Assembly (NCBI GenBank): GCA_021808315.1
Contig: JAKBBY010000009.1
Coordinates: 1 to 37,503, forward strand
Length of the DNA stretch: 37,503 nucleotides
Reading direction: 5' to 3'
DNA from: Pseudomonadota bacterium
Lineage (GTDB): Bacteria > Pseudomonadota > Alphaproteobacteria > Acetobacterales > Acetobacteraceae
Positions 6,915-14,926 of this stretch are shown in pieces. Below the pieces are notes generated by a model, which did not search any database, was not told where the DNA came from, and saw only the letters and a list, made by a program, of their open reading frames with translations. Positions within the stretch are counted from its first letter, which is position 1; every line of letters begins with the position of its first letter. A program made the position numbers and the translations under genes.

Positions 6915-8807
6915 TCAAAAACCAAACATGTGATCGAGCGAAAACGCACCGTCATGCCGCCTTTTGCCGTGATAGCCGAATAGTCGGCAGGTCATATCGC
7001 GGATCAGCACATAGCCACCCGCCGCCGCGTCGAGCGCATCCTGCGCGAAAATCTGGTGCGGGGCGATCAAGCGTGATCCGGAACACGCAATATGCAGGTT
7101 GGTTTCAGCGACGATGATACCGGCTTTATCATGCAAAATCAGCGTTGTATCAGATTGCGCGTGCCAGCGGGCCGAGGCCGGATATATCAACACGGCAAAG
7201 CTTTCCTGCGCGGGCGTGCCAAGATCAAGAAAGAGCCGGGTCGATAGGCCGGGCGGTGGACCGGCATAAGATTGCGGCTCGTTTTTCCAGGTCATGATGG
7301 TATTGAAAATATGCGCACCAAAACTGGTCTCCGCCGCATGGCTCTGATCGCGCCGTTCATAGCGGAATAACCCGTGCAACCAGCCATCCGCGTCGCCACC
7401 TTGCGCGAAATCATAGACCAACTCGCCATGACCGCCATCGGGCAGCGCCTCTGGGGCCAGCAGCGTGTCAAGATCAAGAGCCATTGCATGATCGCGCGCG
7501 AGCACCCCCAGATAATGCTCGGTGACTTTCGTGCCGTCCGGTGCAAAAATATCGACGCGGAGCGGCAAATTGGTCTGGTGATGCGCCATTGGCGTCGGCA
7601 ACGCGATGGTTGAAAAATCGCGCCGGGGCAGGATTGGAAATGGCAGCAAAAAACCGCGCCCGAGCAGCGGCGATAATGTCTTAATCGCCGGATCAGGGTG
7701 CAAATCGGCGCGTTCGACATTGATATGAGCGATGCGCGTGCGCTGATGGCGCACCACCTCATAGCGCGGGCGAACCAGATGGCGCCCGGCGCGCAATTCG
7801 ATTTGCGCTGGCCACGTCACGCCGGGCAGCAAGCTCGCCACGTCAATGGCCCGGGTTGCGAAGGGCGCAATCGGCTCGGCAATCGGCACGGGCTGTTCCG
7901 CGCCCATCCGATCCAGGCTCATCGCACCCGCGGGAATGCTCACCGCGTGGCTATTTTGCACCCACAAAATCACCCGCTCATCGGCGCGCGGCGCAGGCAA
8001 GCCTGCGAAGCGCTCAGAGGGCCAAGCATTGGCGTCATGGGTGCATGAGAGGCTGCCGCTCTGATCGGTTGCCTCGATATCCAGCGCGTATTTCACCACG
8101 TCATGCCCGGCGACGCCAATCGCATGGATGAATAATTGCCCAGTGAACGGCCCTAATTGGTGCGCCGCGCGCACGGCCCGGCTGTCAATCACAATGCTCC
8201 CCGCACCCGGTGGCACAAGCTGCTCGAATTCAGCACAAACTTGCCCCTGCCCGTCATAAAGCCGCAGCCAGAGTTTTACCCCGCTCGCACCATACCCTGA
8301 CCAGTAATTGGCGGTGATCAGCCGGGTCGCCAGATGATCATCATCGCGAAACAGCACGAAATTGGTGGCAAAATTCAACGGGTCGAGATAGCGGCGATGA
8401 TTGGTCAGCATGCCATCCGGCAGGCGCACCGCATCAAGGCTGATGATGGTGCAATCATGCGGCAGGATCGCCCGCAGCCGCGATACCAAACGCTGGGCAT
8501 CAAACGCGGCGATCAGCACCATGTCCGCGCCGGCCTGCGGCAAATCGGTCAGCGGCTGGGCGCGAAATCCGGCCCGCTCCGTGCCGATGGCGAGCGTATT
8601 ATCGACATATAATCCCGCCACCTGAAAATCCGGGGCCAGGGCGCGCAACGGTGCGAAAATACCATCGGGGTCAAATACCGCGAGCGCACGCGCACCGCGC
8701 AACCGCTCAGCGAGCGTGGATAATTTTTCAGCGGCGAGTGGATGGGCGAGCGCTTTGTAGACGCTGTTGCCGCCGCGCACATTATCGAATGTTTCAATAT
8801 CGAGCAT
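6915..8807 (-). CDS. Unrecognised 630-residue protein, possible envelope or glycan role
   Basis: I do not recognise this family. Residues about 35-140 look like a Rossmann-type alpha/beta domain (RGARALAVFDPDGIFAPL, then AGADMVLIAAFDAQRLVSRL). The rest is rich in predicted beta strands, His, Asp and Trp, and contains aromatic stretches such as ANYWSGYGASGVKLWLRLYD. There is no signal peptide or clear membrane segment, so it is probably cytosolic or peripheral. The ATG lies three bases after the ELM1-type gene stop and in the same frame, so the two are very probably one transcript and perhaps one pathway. A role in glycan or envelope metabolism is inferred only from the upstream glycosyltransferases and the downstream AsmA gene. 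Confidence 0.8.
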   Translation of the reverse strand: MLDIETFDNVRGGNSVYKALAHPLAAEKLSTLAERLRGARALAVFDPDGIFAPLRALAPDFQVAGLYVDNTLAIGTERAGFRAQPLTDLPQAGADMVLIAAFDAQRLVSRLRAILPHDCTIISLDAVRLPDGMLTNHRRYLDPLNFATNFVLFRDDDHLATRLITANYWSGYGASGVKLWLRLYDGQGQVCAEFEQLVPPGAGSIVIDSRAVRAAHQLGPFTGQLFIHAIGVAGHDVVKYALDIEATDQSGSLSCTHDANAWPSERFAGLPAPRADERVILWVQNSHAVSIPAGAMSLDRMGAEQPVPIAEPIAPFATRAIDVASLLPGVTWPAQIELRAGRHLVRPRYEVVRHQRTRIAHINVERADLHPDPAIKTLSPLLGRGFLLPFPILPRRDFSTIALPTPMAHHQTNLPLRVDIFAPDGTKVTEHYLGVLARDHAMALDLDTLLAPEALPDGGHGELVYDFAQGGDADGWLHGLFRYERRDQSHAAETSFGAHIFNTIMTWKNEPQSYAGPPPGLSTRLFLDLGTPAQESFAVLIYPASARWHAQSDTTLILHDKAGIIVAETNLHIACSGSRLIAPHQIFAQDALDAAAGGYVLIRDMTCRLFGYHGKRRHDGAFSLDHMFGF

Positions 8808-8810
8808 ACA

Positions 8811-9755
8811 TCACCATCCCAAGCAGTGGCGCAGCGCCTCGGCTGCCGCCGGTGTGTCGTTCAGCGGATCGGTGGACCAGCTTTCCAGCCGCCCGGCAAA
8901 CCAGCGCGCCCGCCCGCGCGCCACCATATCGTCCATGAAGGCGCCAATCCGCACTGAACGACCCGGCAAACGCGCAAGCAGCACCGGCACACCGGTCGCA
9001 ACCGCTTCGGACACCATCGAGACCGAATCGGCGGTGACGATAATCGCATCAGCCAACGCGAGCATGCCGAAATATGGGTTTTCTCCCTGCATATCCCAAA
9101 TATAAGCGCCCAACGGGGCAAGGGCCTCGGTTAAAATCGCCCGCGCCGAGGCCGAGGTCCGGCGCGATGGCGTCAGCACGAGGCCAACATGATCGCGCTG
9201 GATCATCGCAGCAAGGTCAGCGGCTAGGCTGCGCGCCGTCGCATCATTCAGGCGATAGCGACCATTCGAGCCACCGATCAGCACGGCAACCAGCGGGCGC
9301 GCCCGCTCAGCAAAAACGGGCGCCCAGCGCGCCGCGTGTTCGGCCAGCAACGACGGGGTAATGCGATGCAGGGCGGTGCGCGCGACGAAAACATTCCGGC
9401 CAGCGAGGCCATCATGCGGGGCGGTAATGATCAAATCAAAGCGCGCCGGATCCAGCCTTGGGTGCTGGATAATCACGGCGGGGCGTTCCGGGCGCCGCAA
9501 TTCGGCGAGCAAGCGAGCCGCCGCCCCACCACAACCAATCAGCACATCGCCGGTGGGTGGTGCCAACGACGCGGCAGGCACCACACGGCGCGCGCCGGGC
9601 CAAAGTTTCGGGGACACCAACGACCAGGGTGCGCGCGGTCGCATAATCCGGTAATCGGCTTGGAGACTGGCGGCTTCAACCAAACCCTGCGCTTGGGCGC
9701 GCAACCCGGCGAGGTCGGTGGTGAAAACCAAAGCCAGCTTGGCCGGGTCCGCCAT
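8811..9755 (-). CDS. ELM1/GtrOC1-family putative glycosyltransferase
   Basis: The protein has 314 residues from ATG 9755, chosen because family similarity begins at MADPAKLALVFTTDLAG and a GAGGCAGG-type ribosome binding site lies upstream. In-frame alternatives are ATG 9818 and TTG 9854; the latter would overlap the upstream stop by four bases but adds a proline-rich tail. Family features are LIGGSNGRYRLND and the C-terminal ALADAIIVTADSVSMVSEA, which resembles a GT-B nucleotide-sugar site. Plant ELM1 is tied to mitochondrial fission; bacterial members are usually near glycan genes and are regarded as GT-B-like enzymes. The substrate is unknown. It is tightly packed between a glycosyltransferase and the 630-residue protein. 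Confidence 0.85.
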   Translation of the reverse strand: MADPAKLALVFTTDLAGLRAQAQGLVEAASLQADYRIMRPRAPWSLVSPKLWPGARRVVPAASLAPPTGDVLIGCGGAAARLLAELRRPERPAVIIQHPRLDPARFDLIITAPHDGLAGRNVFVARTALHRITPSLLAEHAARWAPVFAERARPLVAVLIGGSNGRYRLNDATARSLAADLAAMIQRDHVGLVLTPSRRTSASARAILTEALAPLGAYIWDMQGENPYFGMLALADAIIVTADSVSMVSEAVATGVPVLLARLPGRSVRIGAFMDDMVARGRARWFAGRLESWSTDPLNDTPAAAEALRHCLGW

Positions 9756-9850
9756 GGTGGCTTGACCTGCCTCAAGCGGGGTCGATTGGCGTGGCGGCGA
9801 TGGGGGCGGGTTCAGCATCCCGGGGGTTTTGCGAGCGCGCTTGGGTTTCG

Positions 9851-11053
9851 TCAATCGAGGCGGGCGATACCGCAGGATTGCAACGCATTGGCCAGCGGAT
9901 CGAGCGTCAGAGCCGCGCTGGCATAGGCTTGCCCGCGAGCGGCCAAAGACGCCCGTTCAACCGGGTCATCGGCCAAGCGACGCAACCAATCCACCGCAGC
10001 GTCATAATTGGGTTCCGCCCAGCGTGCGCCAGGCACCGCATAATCGCCACGCTGCTCGATCACCGGCACCAGCCGATAGGGCACGAGGGCGGCGCTTTGC
10101 GCGTCCATGAATTGCAGCGTCCCGGACCAACCGGTAGCGATCACCGCAATGCCGCGTAGCATCGCCTCGGCGGGCACGATGCCAAATCCCTCGGCGCGAT
10201 GCAGCGACAGCAAAATATCGGTGCTGGCAAACAAGATGCGCATGCGCGCCGAATCCCACGTCGCATCAATCAGGCGGATATTGGCACTCGTGCCGATGGC
10301 CGCGCGAATTTGCTCAAAATCGCGCGGAAACAGGCTGGCGCCGGCCAGCTTAAGCACCAACACGCGATCGGGCCGATCACCAAAGGCTGCGCGAAAACTG
10401 GCAATTGCGCCGAGTGGATTTTTGCGGTCGAAACTCGCACCCAGATTGGCGATGACGGTGATAATCACGGCATGCGCGGGCAGGCCCAACGCCTTGCGAT
10501 CCGCCGTGGCTGGCGGGAGAATCGCGGCGAGCGGATACGGCACAACCCGAACGCGCCCGGGCATGATCGGCTCAAGGGCCGTGGCCGTAAACAGGGTCGG
10601 CGTCCAGACTTCGTGAACAAAATCGGCATTTTTGCGCCAACTGTCCGGAACCGTCTCGATTTCCCAATTCCAAAACCCGATCACGCGGCGTTCGCGTAAA
10701 AAATCGCGCGGCGCACGAGCCAGGAAGAGCGGAATCGACGGCGCATTGACGTGCAAAATTAGTGCCGAGCGCGGCATTTTGGGTATCAGCACTGGACGCT
10801 TGCCAATAGCAAGGTCAATGGTGCCCGCATCGGCCTGCAGCGCAGCAATCCCGCTATGGAGCAGCCGCGCCGCTTCACCGAGGCCCGAAATGCGGCCCAT
10901 TTCGCCGGCAATCTGCACGCCCAAGCTTGCGGCGGGCGGCACGCGATCCGGGCGCGGTGCCGCAGCCCGCACGGCAAAGCCCAACGCGGCACGGCGCAGC
11001 GTGGGCGGCACCAAACGCCACATACGGTGCAGAAATCCGAGCCTGTCGGCCAT
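9851..11053 (-). CDS. GT-B fold glycosyltransferase (family 4-like)
   Basis: The protein has 400 residues from ATG 11053, which has a strong ribosome binding site (GGAGT seven bases upstream). A longer in-frame extension to 11113 would cover that site and is rejected. The C-terminal half is typical of retaining GT-B enzymes: VIANLGASFDRKNPLGAI (start of the donor domain), then LLSLHRAEGFGIVPAEAMLRG with the E-x7-E motif that contacts the nucleotide sugar, then a sugar-site-like segment with ATGWSGTLQFMD. It probably transfers a hexose to a lipid- or polysaccharide-linked acceptor at the cytoplasmic membrane face. It is the first gene of the minus-strand run towards the acylphosphatase. Confidence 0.88.
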   Translation of the reverse strand: MADRLGFLHRMWRLVPPTLRRAALGFAVRAAAPRPDRVPPAASLGVQIAGEMGRISGLGEAARLLHSGIAALQADAGTIDLAIGKRPVLIPKMPRSALILHVNAPSIPLFLARAPRDFLRERRVIGFWNWEIETVPDSWRKNADFVHEVWTPTLFTATALEPIMPGRVRVVPYPLAAILPPATADRKALGLPAHAVIITVIANLGASFDRKNPLGAIASFRAAFGDRPDRVLVLKLAGASLFPRDFEQIRAAIGTSANIRLIDATWDSARMRILFASTDILLSLHRAEGFGIVPAEAMLRGIAVIATGWSGTLQFMDAQSAALVPYRLVPVIEQRGDYAVPGARWAEPNYDAAVDWLRRLADDPVERASLAARGQAYASAALTLDPLANALQSCGIARLD

Positions 11054-11101
11054 TTTTACTCCTATCCGAAGCGCACCGTGAGAGAATCGCACGACCAAGA
11101 G

Positions 11102-11129
11102 TTGCGAAGCCACGATCTGTTGTTAAAGT
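11102..11129 (+). promoter_or_regulatory. Candidate promoter of the aspartoacylase-type gene (possibly leaderless)
   Basis: TTGCGA (11102-11107) and TAAAGT (11124-11129) are 16 bases apart, each matching four of six consensus positions. A start site about seven bases after the -10 would fall on or next to the ATG at 11137, where no Shine-Dalgarno sequence is visible. This would produce a leaderless transcript. It is a sequence-pattern call only. Confidence 0.35.
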
Positions 11130-11136
11130 ATCCTCC

Positions 11137-12231
11137 ATGGCTGATGGAGACCAGGGGCTTTCAGAAGCGGTCGCGCCGGTCACGGTTACAGTGGCGGCAG
11201 CGCAAACAGGGTCGGCAACCGCCGAATGGATCAACGCGACGCTTGACCTAGTTTCCGATCCGCAATCCGGGCCGCCCCTGGATACCGCGCCCGAAGCCCC
11301 AGCGCTGCCGCATTTTACCGTTGCGCTGCAGCCACCGGATCTAACACCCTGGCGCGCCGGCAATGGCGGCGTCGACGGATTTTGGAGCTTCGATGCGCCA
11401 AAGCCCGGCCCGCATGTCGCCCTGATTGCCTTGATCCATGGCAATGAAATCGCCGGTGCCATCGCGCTGGATTCGATGCTGCGCGCCGAAATCCGTCCGC
11501 TGCGTGGGCGCTTGACCATCGGCTTTGCCAATCTCGACGCCTATGAGCGGTTCGATCCGGCGCGGCCCATCGCCTCACGCTTCATCGATGAAGATATGAA
11601 CCGCGTTTGGAGCCCAGCCTTGCTCGATGGGGCGCGCCGTTCGCGGGAGTTGGACCGCGCCCGGTCCATCCGCCCGGTGATTGAGAGTGCGGACATCGTG
11701 CTCGATTTGCACTCAATGCTTTGGCCGTCTGAACCGCTGATGCTGTGCGGCTCGGGCGCGCGCGGCAAGGCGCTGGCCCTGGCGCTTGGCACGCCAGATT
11801 TGGTGGTCGCGGATTCTGGCCACGCGGGCGGTCGGCGCCTGATCGATTATCCGCGCTTTACCCACTCAATGAACGATGCCGCCTGCGTGCTGGTCGAGGC
11901 CGGGCAGCATTGGCAGGAACCAACCGTTGCGCAAATGCAGGAAACCATTGCCGCCGTGCTGCGCCATAGCGGGCTGAGTGATACGAAGCTGGCGCATCGC
12001 CCGCCACCGCGCTTTGCCGAGGTGACCGAGCTGGTAACAGCGATGACAGATCGGTTTCAATTCGTGCGCCGGTTTCGTGGCGGCGAAATCATTGCAAGGC
12101 GCGGCACACTGATCGGCCATGATGGCGGGCGAGAAATTCGCACACCGCATGATGATTGTTTGCTGATCATGCCAAGCCTGTGGACGTCGCGGCTGCACAC
12201 GGCGGTGCGCCTCGCGCGGCTCATCCGCTAG
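11137..12231 (+). CDS. Succinylglutamate desuccinylase/aspartoacylase family zinc hydrolase
   Basis: The protein has 364 residues from ATG 11137; upstream in-frame codons overlap the divergent gene and look non-native. Metal-site motifs are visible: H101-G-N-E104 (ALIHGNEIAGA), NRVW after a conserved FIDED segment (149-158), H192 in DLHSM, and the likely catalytic glutamate E254 in VLVEAGQHW. These belong to the carboxypeptidase-like M14/AstE-AspA superfamily, which removes acyl groups from N-acyl amino acids or related amides. The true substrate cannot be read from the sequence. The first 60 residues are a low-complexity Ala/Pro/Thr region. It diverges from the glycosyltransferase and converges on the ligase. 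Confidence 0.88.
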   Translation: MADGDQGLSEAVAPVTVTVAAAQTGSATAEWINATLDLVSDPQSGPPLDTAPEAPALPHFTVALQPPDLTPWRAGNGGVDGFWSFDAPKPGPHVALIALIHGNEIAGAIALDSMLRAEIRPLRGRLTIGFANLDAYERFDPARPIASRFIDEDMNRVWSPALLDGARRSRELDRARSIRPVIESADIVLDLHSMLWPSEPLMLCGSGARGKALALALGTPDLVVADSGHAGGRRLIDYPRFTHSMNDAACVLVEAGQHWQEPTVAQMQETIAAVLRHSGLSDTKLAHRPPPRFAEVTELVTAMTDRFQFVRRFRGGEIIARRGTLIGHDGGREIRTPHDDCLLIMPSLWTSRLHTAVRLARLIR

Positions 12232-12269
12232 AGCATTTCCGTTCGCATCGGCTCACCAATAATGCTCTA
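12229..12269. terminator. TAGAGCATT inverted repeat, probable bidirectional terminator
   Basis: TAGAGCATT (12229-12237) and AATGCTCTA (12261-12269) are perfect nine-base inverted arms around a 23-base loop. They lie between two convergent genes, and the left arm includes the aspartoacylase stop codon. T-rich sequence (CTCATTATTTTGG) follows on the plus strand. Palindromes beginning TAGAGC are a common intergenic element in alphaproteobacteria, so this may be a member of such a family. Confidence 0.55.
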
Positions 12270-12291
12270 ACTCATTATTTTGGCGCGAGGA

Positions 12292-13857
12292 TCATCCCAG
12301 CAGCGCCAGCGCGGCCTCCAGCGTATCAGCTTCTGCGGCTGGTTTATCGGGTCGCAGGCGCAAAATCCTCGGAAAGCGCAGCGCGATGCCCGATTTATGG
12401 CGGCTGGATCGTTGCGCTGCATCGAAGCCAATTTCAAACACAATTCCCGGTTCCACCTCACGCACCGGCCCATAACTCGCCACCGTATGCGCGCGAATCC
12501 AGCGATCAAGGAATGAGAGCTCGGCATCGGTGTAGCCGGAATAGGCCTTGCCCACCGGCACCAACCGGCGATCCGCCGTCCAAACCCCGAACGTATAGTC
12601 CGAATAAAACGAGCTGCGTTTGCCATGGCCGCGCTGCGCATACATCAGCACGCAATCAAGGCTGAGCGGGTCGCGTTTCCATTTCCACCACAGGCCCTTC
12701 GGTCGCCCACCGACATAAGGGCTGGCTCCCGCTTTGAGCATCAACCCCTCAATCCCATCGCGCCGGGCGGTATCGCGCAGCGCCACCAAATCAGCCTCGG
12801 TGCGAAACGAGATTTGCGGCGAGAGATCCATCAGGGCCGGTTTGGTCGCGTGATACCAGCGTTCCAACCGCGCCCGGCGCTCATCAAACGCGAACGCACG
12901 CACATCCTCGGCACCTTCGAACAACATGTCATACAACCGCACCGCGACCGGATAAGCGGCACGGTGGCGCGCGGCGATGGTCTTGCGGTTAAGCCGTTGC
13001 TGCAAATCCGCAAACGGCGCCACCACCCCATCACGGATCACCAGCAATTCACCATCGAGCACGGCGTGAAAATCCATCGCGGCGATGATTTCAGGAAAAC
13101 TCGCGGAAATATCATCGGCCCCGCGCGAATAGAGCCGCCGCCCGCTCGGCGTTGCGGCGAGCTGCACACGAATTCCATCCCATTTCCATTCCGCGCGGTA
13201 CTCAGCCCAATTCAACCGCGCCTGATCGCTCAGCTCCAACGGATGGGCCAGCATGGGCGGGCGAAACATCGGGGTCGCCCCCGGCTCAGGCCGGGGCGCG
13301 CGGCGCTCCAACCAGTCAAAAAGCGGCTGATAAGGCGGGGTGAGGCCGTGCCAAATCTCCTCAATCGCATCGATATCCACCGAAAATTGCTGAGCCAGCG
13401 CCAATTTCGCCAACCGCAACGAAGCGCCGACGCGCAACCCCCCGGTGATCAGCTTAATTAAGGCAATGCGCGTGGCAACATCGCTATCATCCAGCCAGGT
13501 CCCAATCAACGCCGGAACCTCGCTCTTGGGTGTCGTGCGCAGCGCGCTGACAATCGCCGCCAAGTCCGGCGGCGCGCCCTGCACCGGCGCGGGCCAAATC
13601 AGCGCGATGGTCTCGGCAAGATCCCCAACAAAATCATAGGAGAGTTCGAACAATACTGGATCAACACGGGTTGCCACCAACGCCCGCAGGATTGCGGGTT
13701 TCGCACCCGGAAAATCTAACGCCCCTGCCATCGCGGCCAGCGCAAAGCCGCGCTCAGGATCAGGCCGCCGCGCGAAATAATCGGCCAGGAGCAGAAGTTT
13801 CGCGTTGCGCCCGGTGGTGTAGAGCAAGCGTTCCAACAATGTAGCAAAGGCCCTCAT
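12292..13857 (-). CDS. ATP-dependent DNA ligase (ligase-associated damage response type)
   Basis: The protein has 521 residues. The N-terminal DNA-binding domain (1-200) is followed by the adenylation domain with nucleophile lysine K225 in EWKWDGIRVQ (motif I), VLDGELLV at about 267-273, EGLMLKAG and WWKWKRD (motif V), and a C-terminal OB-fold. It seals DNA nicks using ATP and is separate from the NAD-dependent replicative ligase LigA. This is the subtype found next to an MBL exonuclease, an Lhr-like helicase and PdeM, all of which are adjacent here. Its ATG overlaps the exonuclease stop by four bases, so the two proteins are translationally coupled and probably act together. Confidence 0.94.
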   Translation of the reverse strand: MRAFATLLERLLYTTGRNAKLLLLADYFARRPDPERGFALAAMAGALDFPGAKPAILRALVATRVDPVLFELSYDFVGDLAETIALIWPAPVQGAPPDLAAIVSALRTTPKSEVPALIGTWLDDSDVATRIALIKLITGGLRVGASLRLAKLALAQQFSVDIDAIEEIWHGLTPPYQPLFDWLERRAPRPEPGATPMFRPPMLAHPLELSDQARLNWAEYRAEWKWDGIRVQLAATPSGRRLYSRGADDISASFPEIIAAMDFHAVLDGELLVIRDGVVAPFADLQQRLNRKTIAARHRAAYPVAVRLYDMLFEGAEDVRAFAFDERRARLERWYHATKPALMDLSPQISFRTEADLVALRDTARRDGIEGLMLKAGASPYVGGRPKGLWWKWKRDPLSLDCVLMYAQRGHGKRSSFYSDYTFGVWTADRRLVPVGKAYSGYTDAELSFLDRWIRAHTVASYGPVREVEPGIVFEIGFDAAQRSSRHKSGIALRFPRILRLRPDKPAAEADTLEAALALLG

Positions 13858-14873
13858 GGTGCCTCGCCATCATCGCCATAGCCAATCAGCCGCAAAGCGC
13901 GGCCACGCAAACCGAGCAAGTCAAGCTGATGGATCAAAGCCGCTTCCGCGCCATGGGTCACCCAGATTTCCGGCGCTTCGGTCTCGGCGATGCTGTGCAA
14001 AATCGCCTGCCAATCCGCATGATCGGAAATCACCAAGGGCAATTCCACGCCGCTGGCTTTGGCGCGCTGACGCACCATCATCCAGCCTGACGCAGCGGCA
14101 ATCACCGGATCATCGAGGCGGCGCGCCCAGCGATCCGAAATTGCGGACGGCGGCGCGAGCACAATGGCACCACGCAACGCCGCCTTATCCGCGACGGTCG
14201 CCGGGCGCAGATCACCCAGCGCCACGCCGAATTCTTCATAGAGCGCGCATAGTTTTACCAAAGCACCATGCAGAAAAATCGGCGCATCATAGCCCGCCTG
14301 CCGCAGCAGCGCGATCAGTCGTTGGGTTTTGCCCAGCCCATAAGCACCAATCAGATGCGCGCGATGCGCAAACAGCGAAACCGATGCAAGCAGCCGGGCG
14401 ATTTCCAGGCTGGCATCCGGGTGATGGAAAATCGGCAGCCCGAATGTCGCCTCGGTGACAAACACATCGCATTTGATCGGCTCAAACGGCGCGCAGGTTG
14501 GGTCCGGCTGGCGCTTATAGTCACCAGAAATCACCGCCCGGCTGCCCTGATACTCCAGTATAATCTGGCACGAGCCGAGCACATGCCCTGCTGGCACCAA
14601 GCGGATCGCCACCTCATTCACCCGAATCGTTTCGCCGGGCGCCACATTTTGTTGCTGGGCGCCGGCCTTGCCCTCTGGCATGCGCACCCGCATGATCGCG
14701 AGCGTCTCGGCGGTGGCCAGCACATGCGCATGGCCCGGGCGCGCATGATCGGCATGGCCATGGGTAATCACCGCACGCTCGACGGCACGGGTCGGGTCGA
14801 TGAAAAATCCGCCAGGAAGGCAGAATAACCCCTCAGGCCGGGGTTGCAGCCAGGTCGAAGGATGCGGCGCCAT
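13854..14873 (-). CDS. Ligase-associated DNA damage response exonuclease (MBL fold)
   Basis: The protein has 339 residues. It is a metallo-beta-lactamase fold nuclease of the beta-CASP/SNM1-like group with the metal motif H38-x-H40-x-D42-H43 (THGHADHA), a second metal-site region VPAGHVLGSCQI and ISGDYKRQPDPTC, and a late ISDHADW. Family members are proposed to trim or process DNA ends before the partner ligase seals them. It is the first gene of the minus-strand half of the divergent repair locus, with 53 bases between its start and that of the helicase. Confidence 0.93.
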   Translation of the reverse strand: MAPHPSTWLQPRPEGLFCLPGGFFIDPTRAVERAVITHGHADHARPGHAHVLATAETLAIMRVRMPEGKAGAQQQNVAPGETIRVNEVAIRLVPAGHVLGSCQIILEYQGSRAVISGDYKRQPDPTCAPFEPIKCDVFVTEATFGLPIFHHPDASLEIARLLASVSLFAHRAHLIGAYGLGKTQRLIALLRQAGYDAPIFLHGALVKLCALYEEFGVALGDLRPATVADKAALRGAIVLAPPSAISDRWARRLDDPVIAAASGWMMVRQRAKASGVELPLVISDHADWQAILHSIAETEAPEIWVTHGAEAALIHQLDLLGLRGRALRLIGYGDDGEAP

Positions 14874-14926
14874 CGCCCTATCATGGGTCGGATTGCAGCT
14901 TTCGCAAAGCCTGCCATCTTACAGCG
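14874..14926. promoter_or_regulatory. Divergent promoter region of the repair locus
   Basis: Only 53 bases separate the exonuclease ATG (minus) and helicase GTG (plus), so both promoters must overlap here or lie inside the coding ends. I searched by eye for the alphaproteobacterial LexA box (GTTC-N7-GTTC or its complement) and for a TGATCC-type sigma-E -35 element and found neither. Regulation is therefore unknown. Confidence 0.35.

Noticed and set aside
10927-11136. N-terminal extension of the aspartoacylase-type protein
   Set aside because: The extension is antisense to the well-supported glycosyltransferase start and has shadow-like composition; ATG 11137 precedes the family-like sequence.
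12625-13461. Long plus-strand frame of 278 codons
   Set aside because: It is the complement of the DNA ligase gene, whose motifs are intact; the frame encodes an Arg/Gln/His-rich sequence typical of shadow ORFs.
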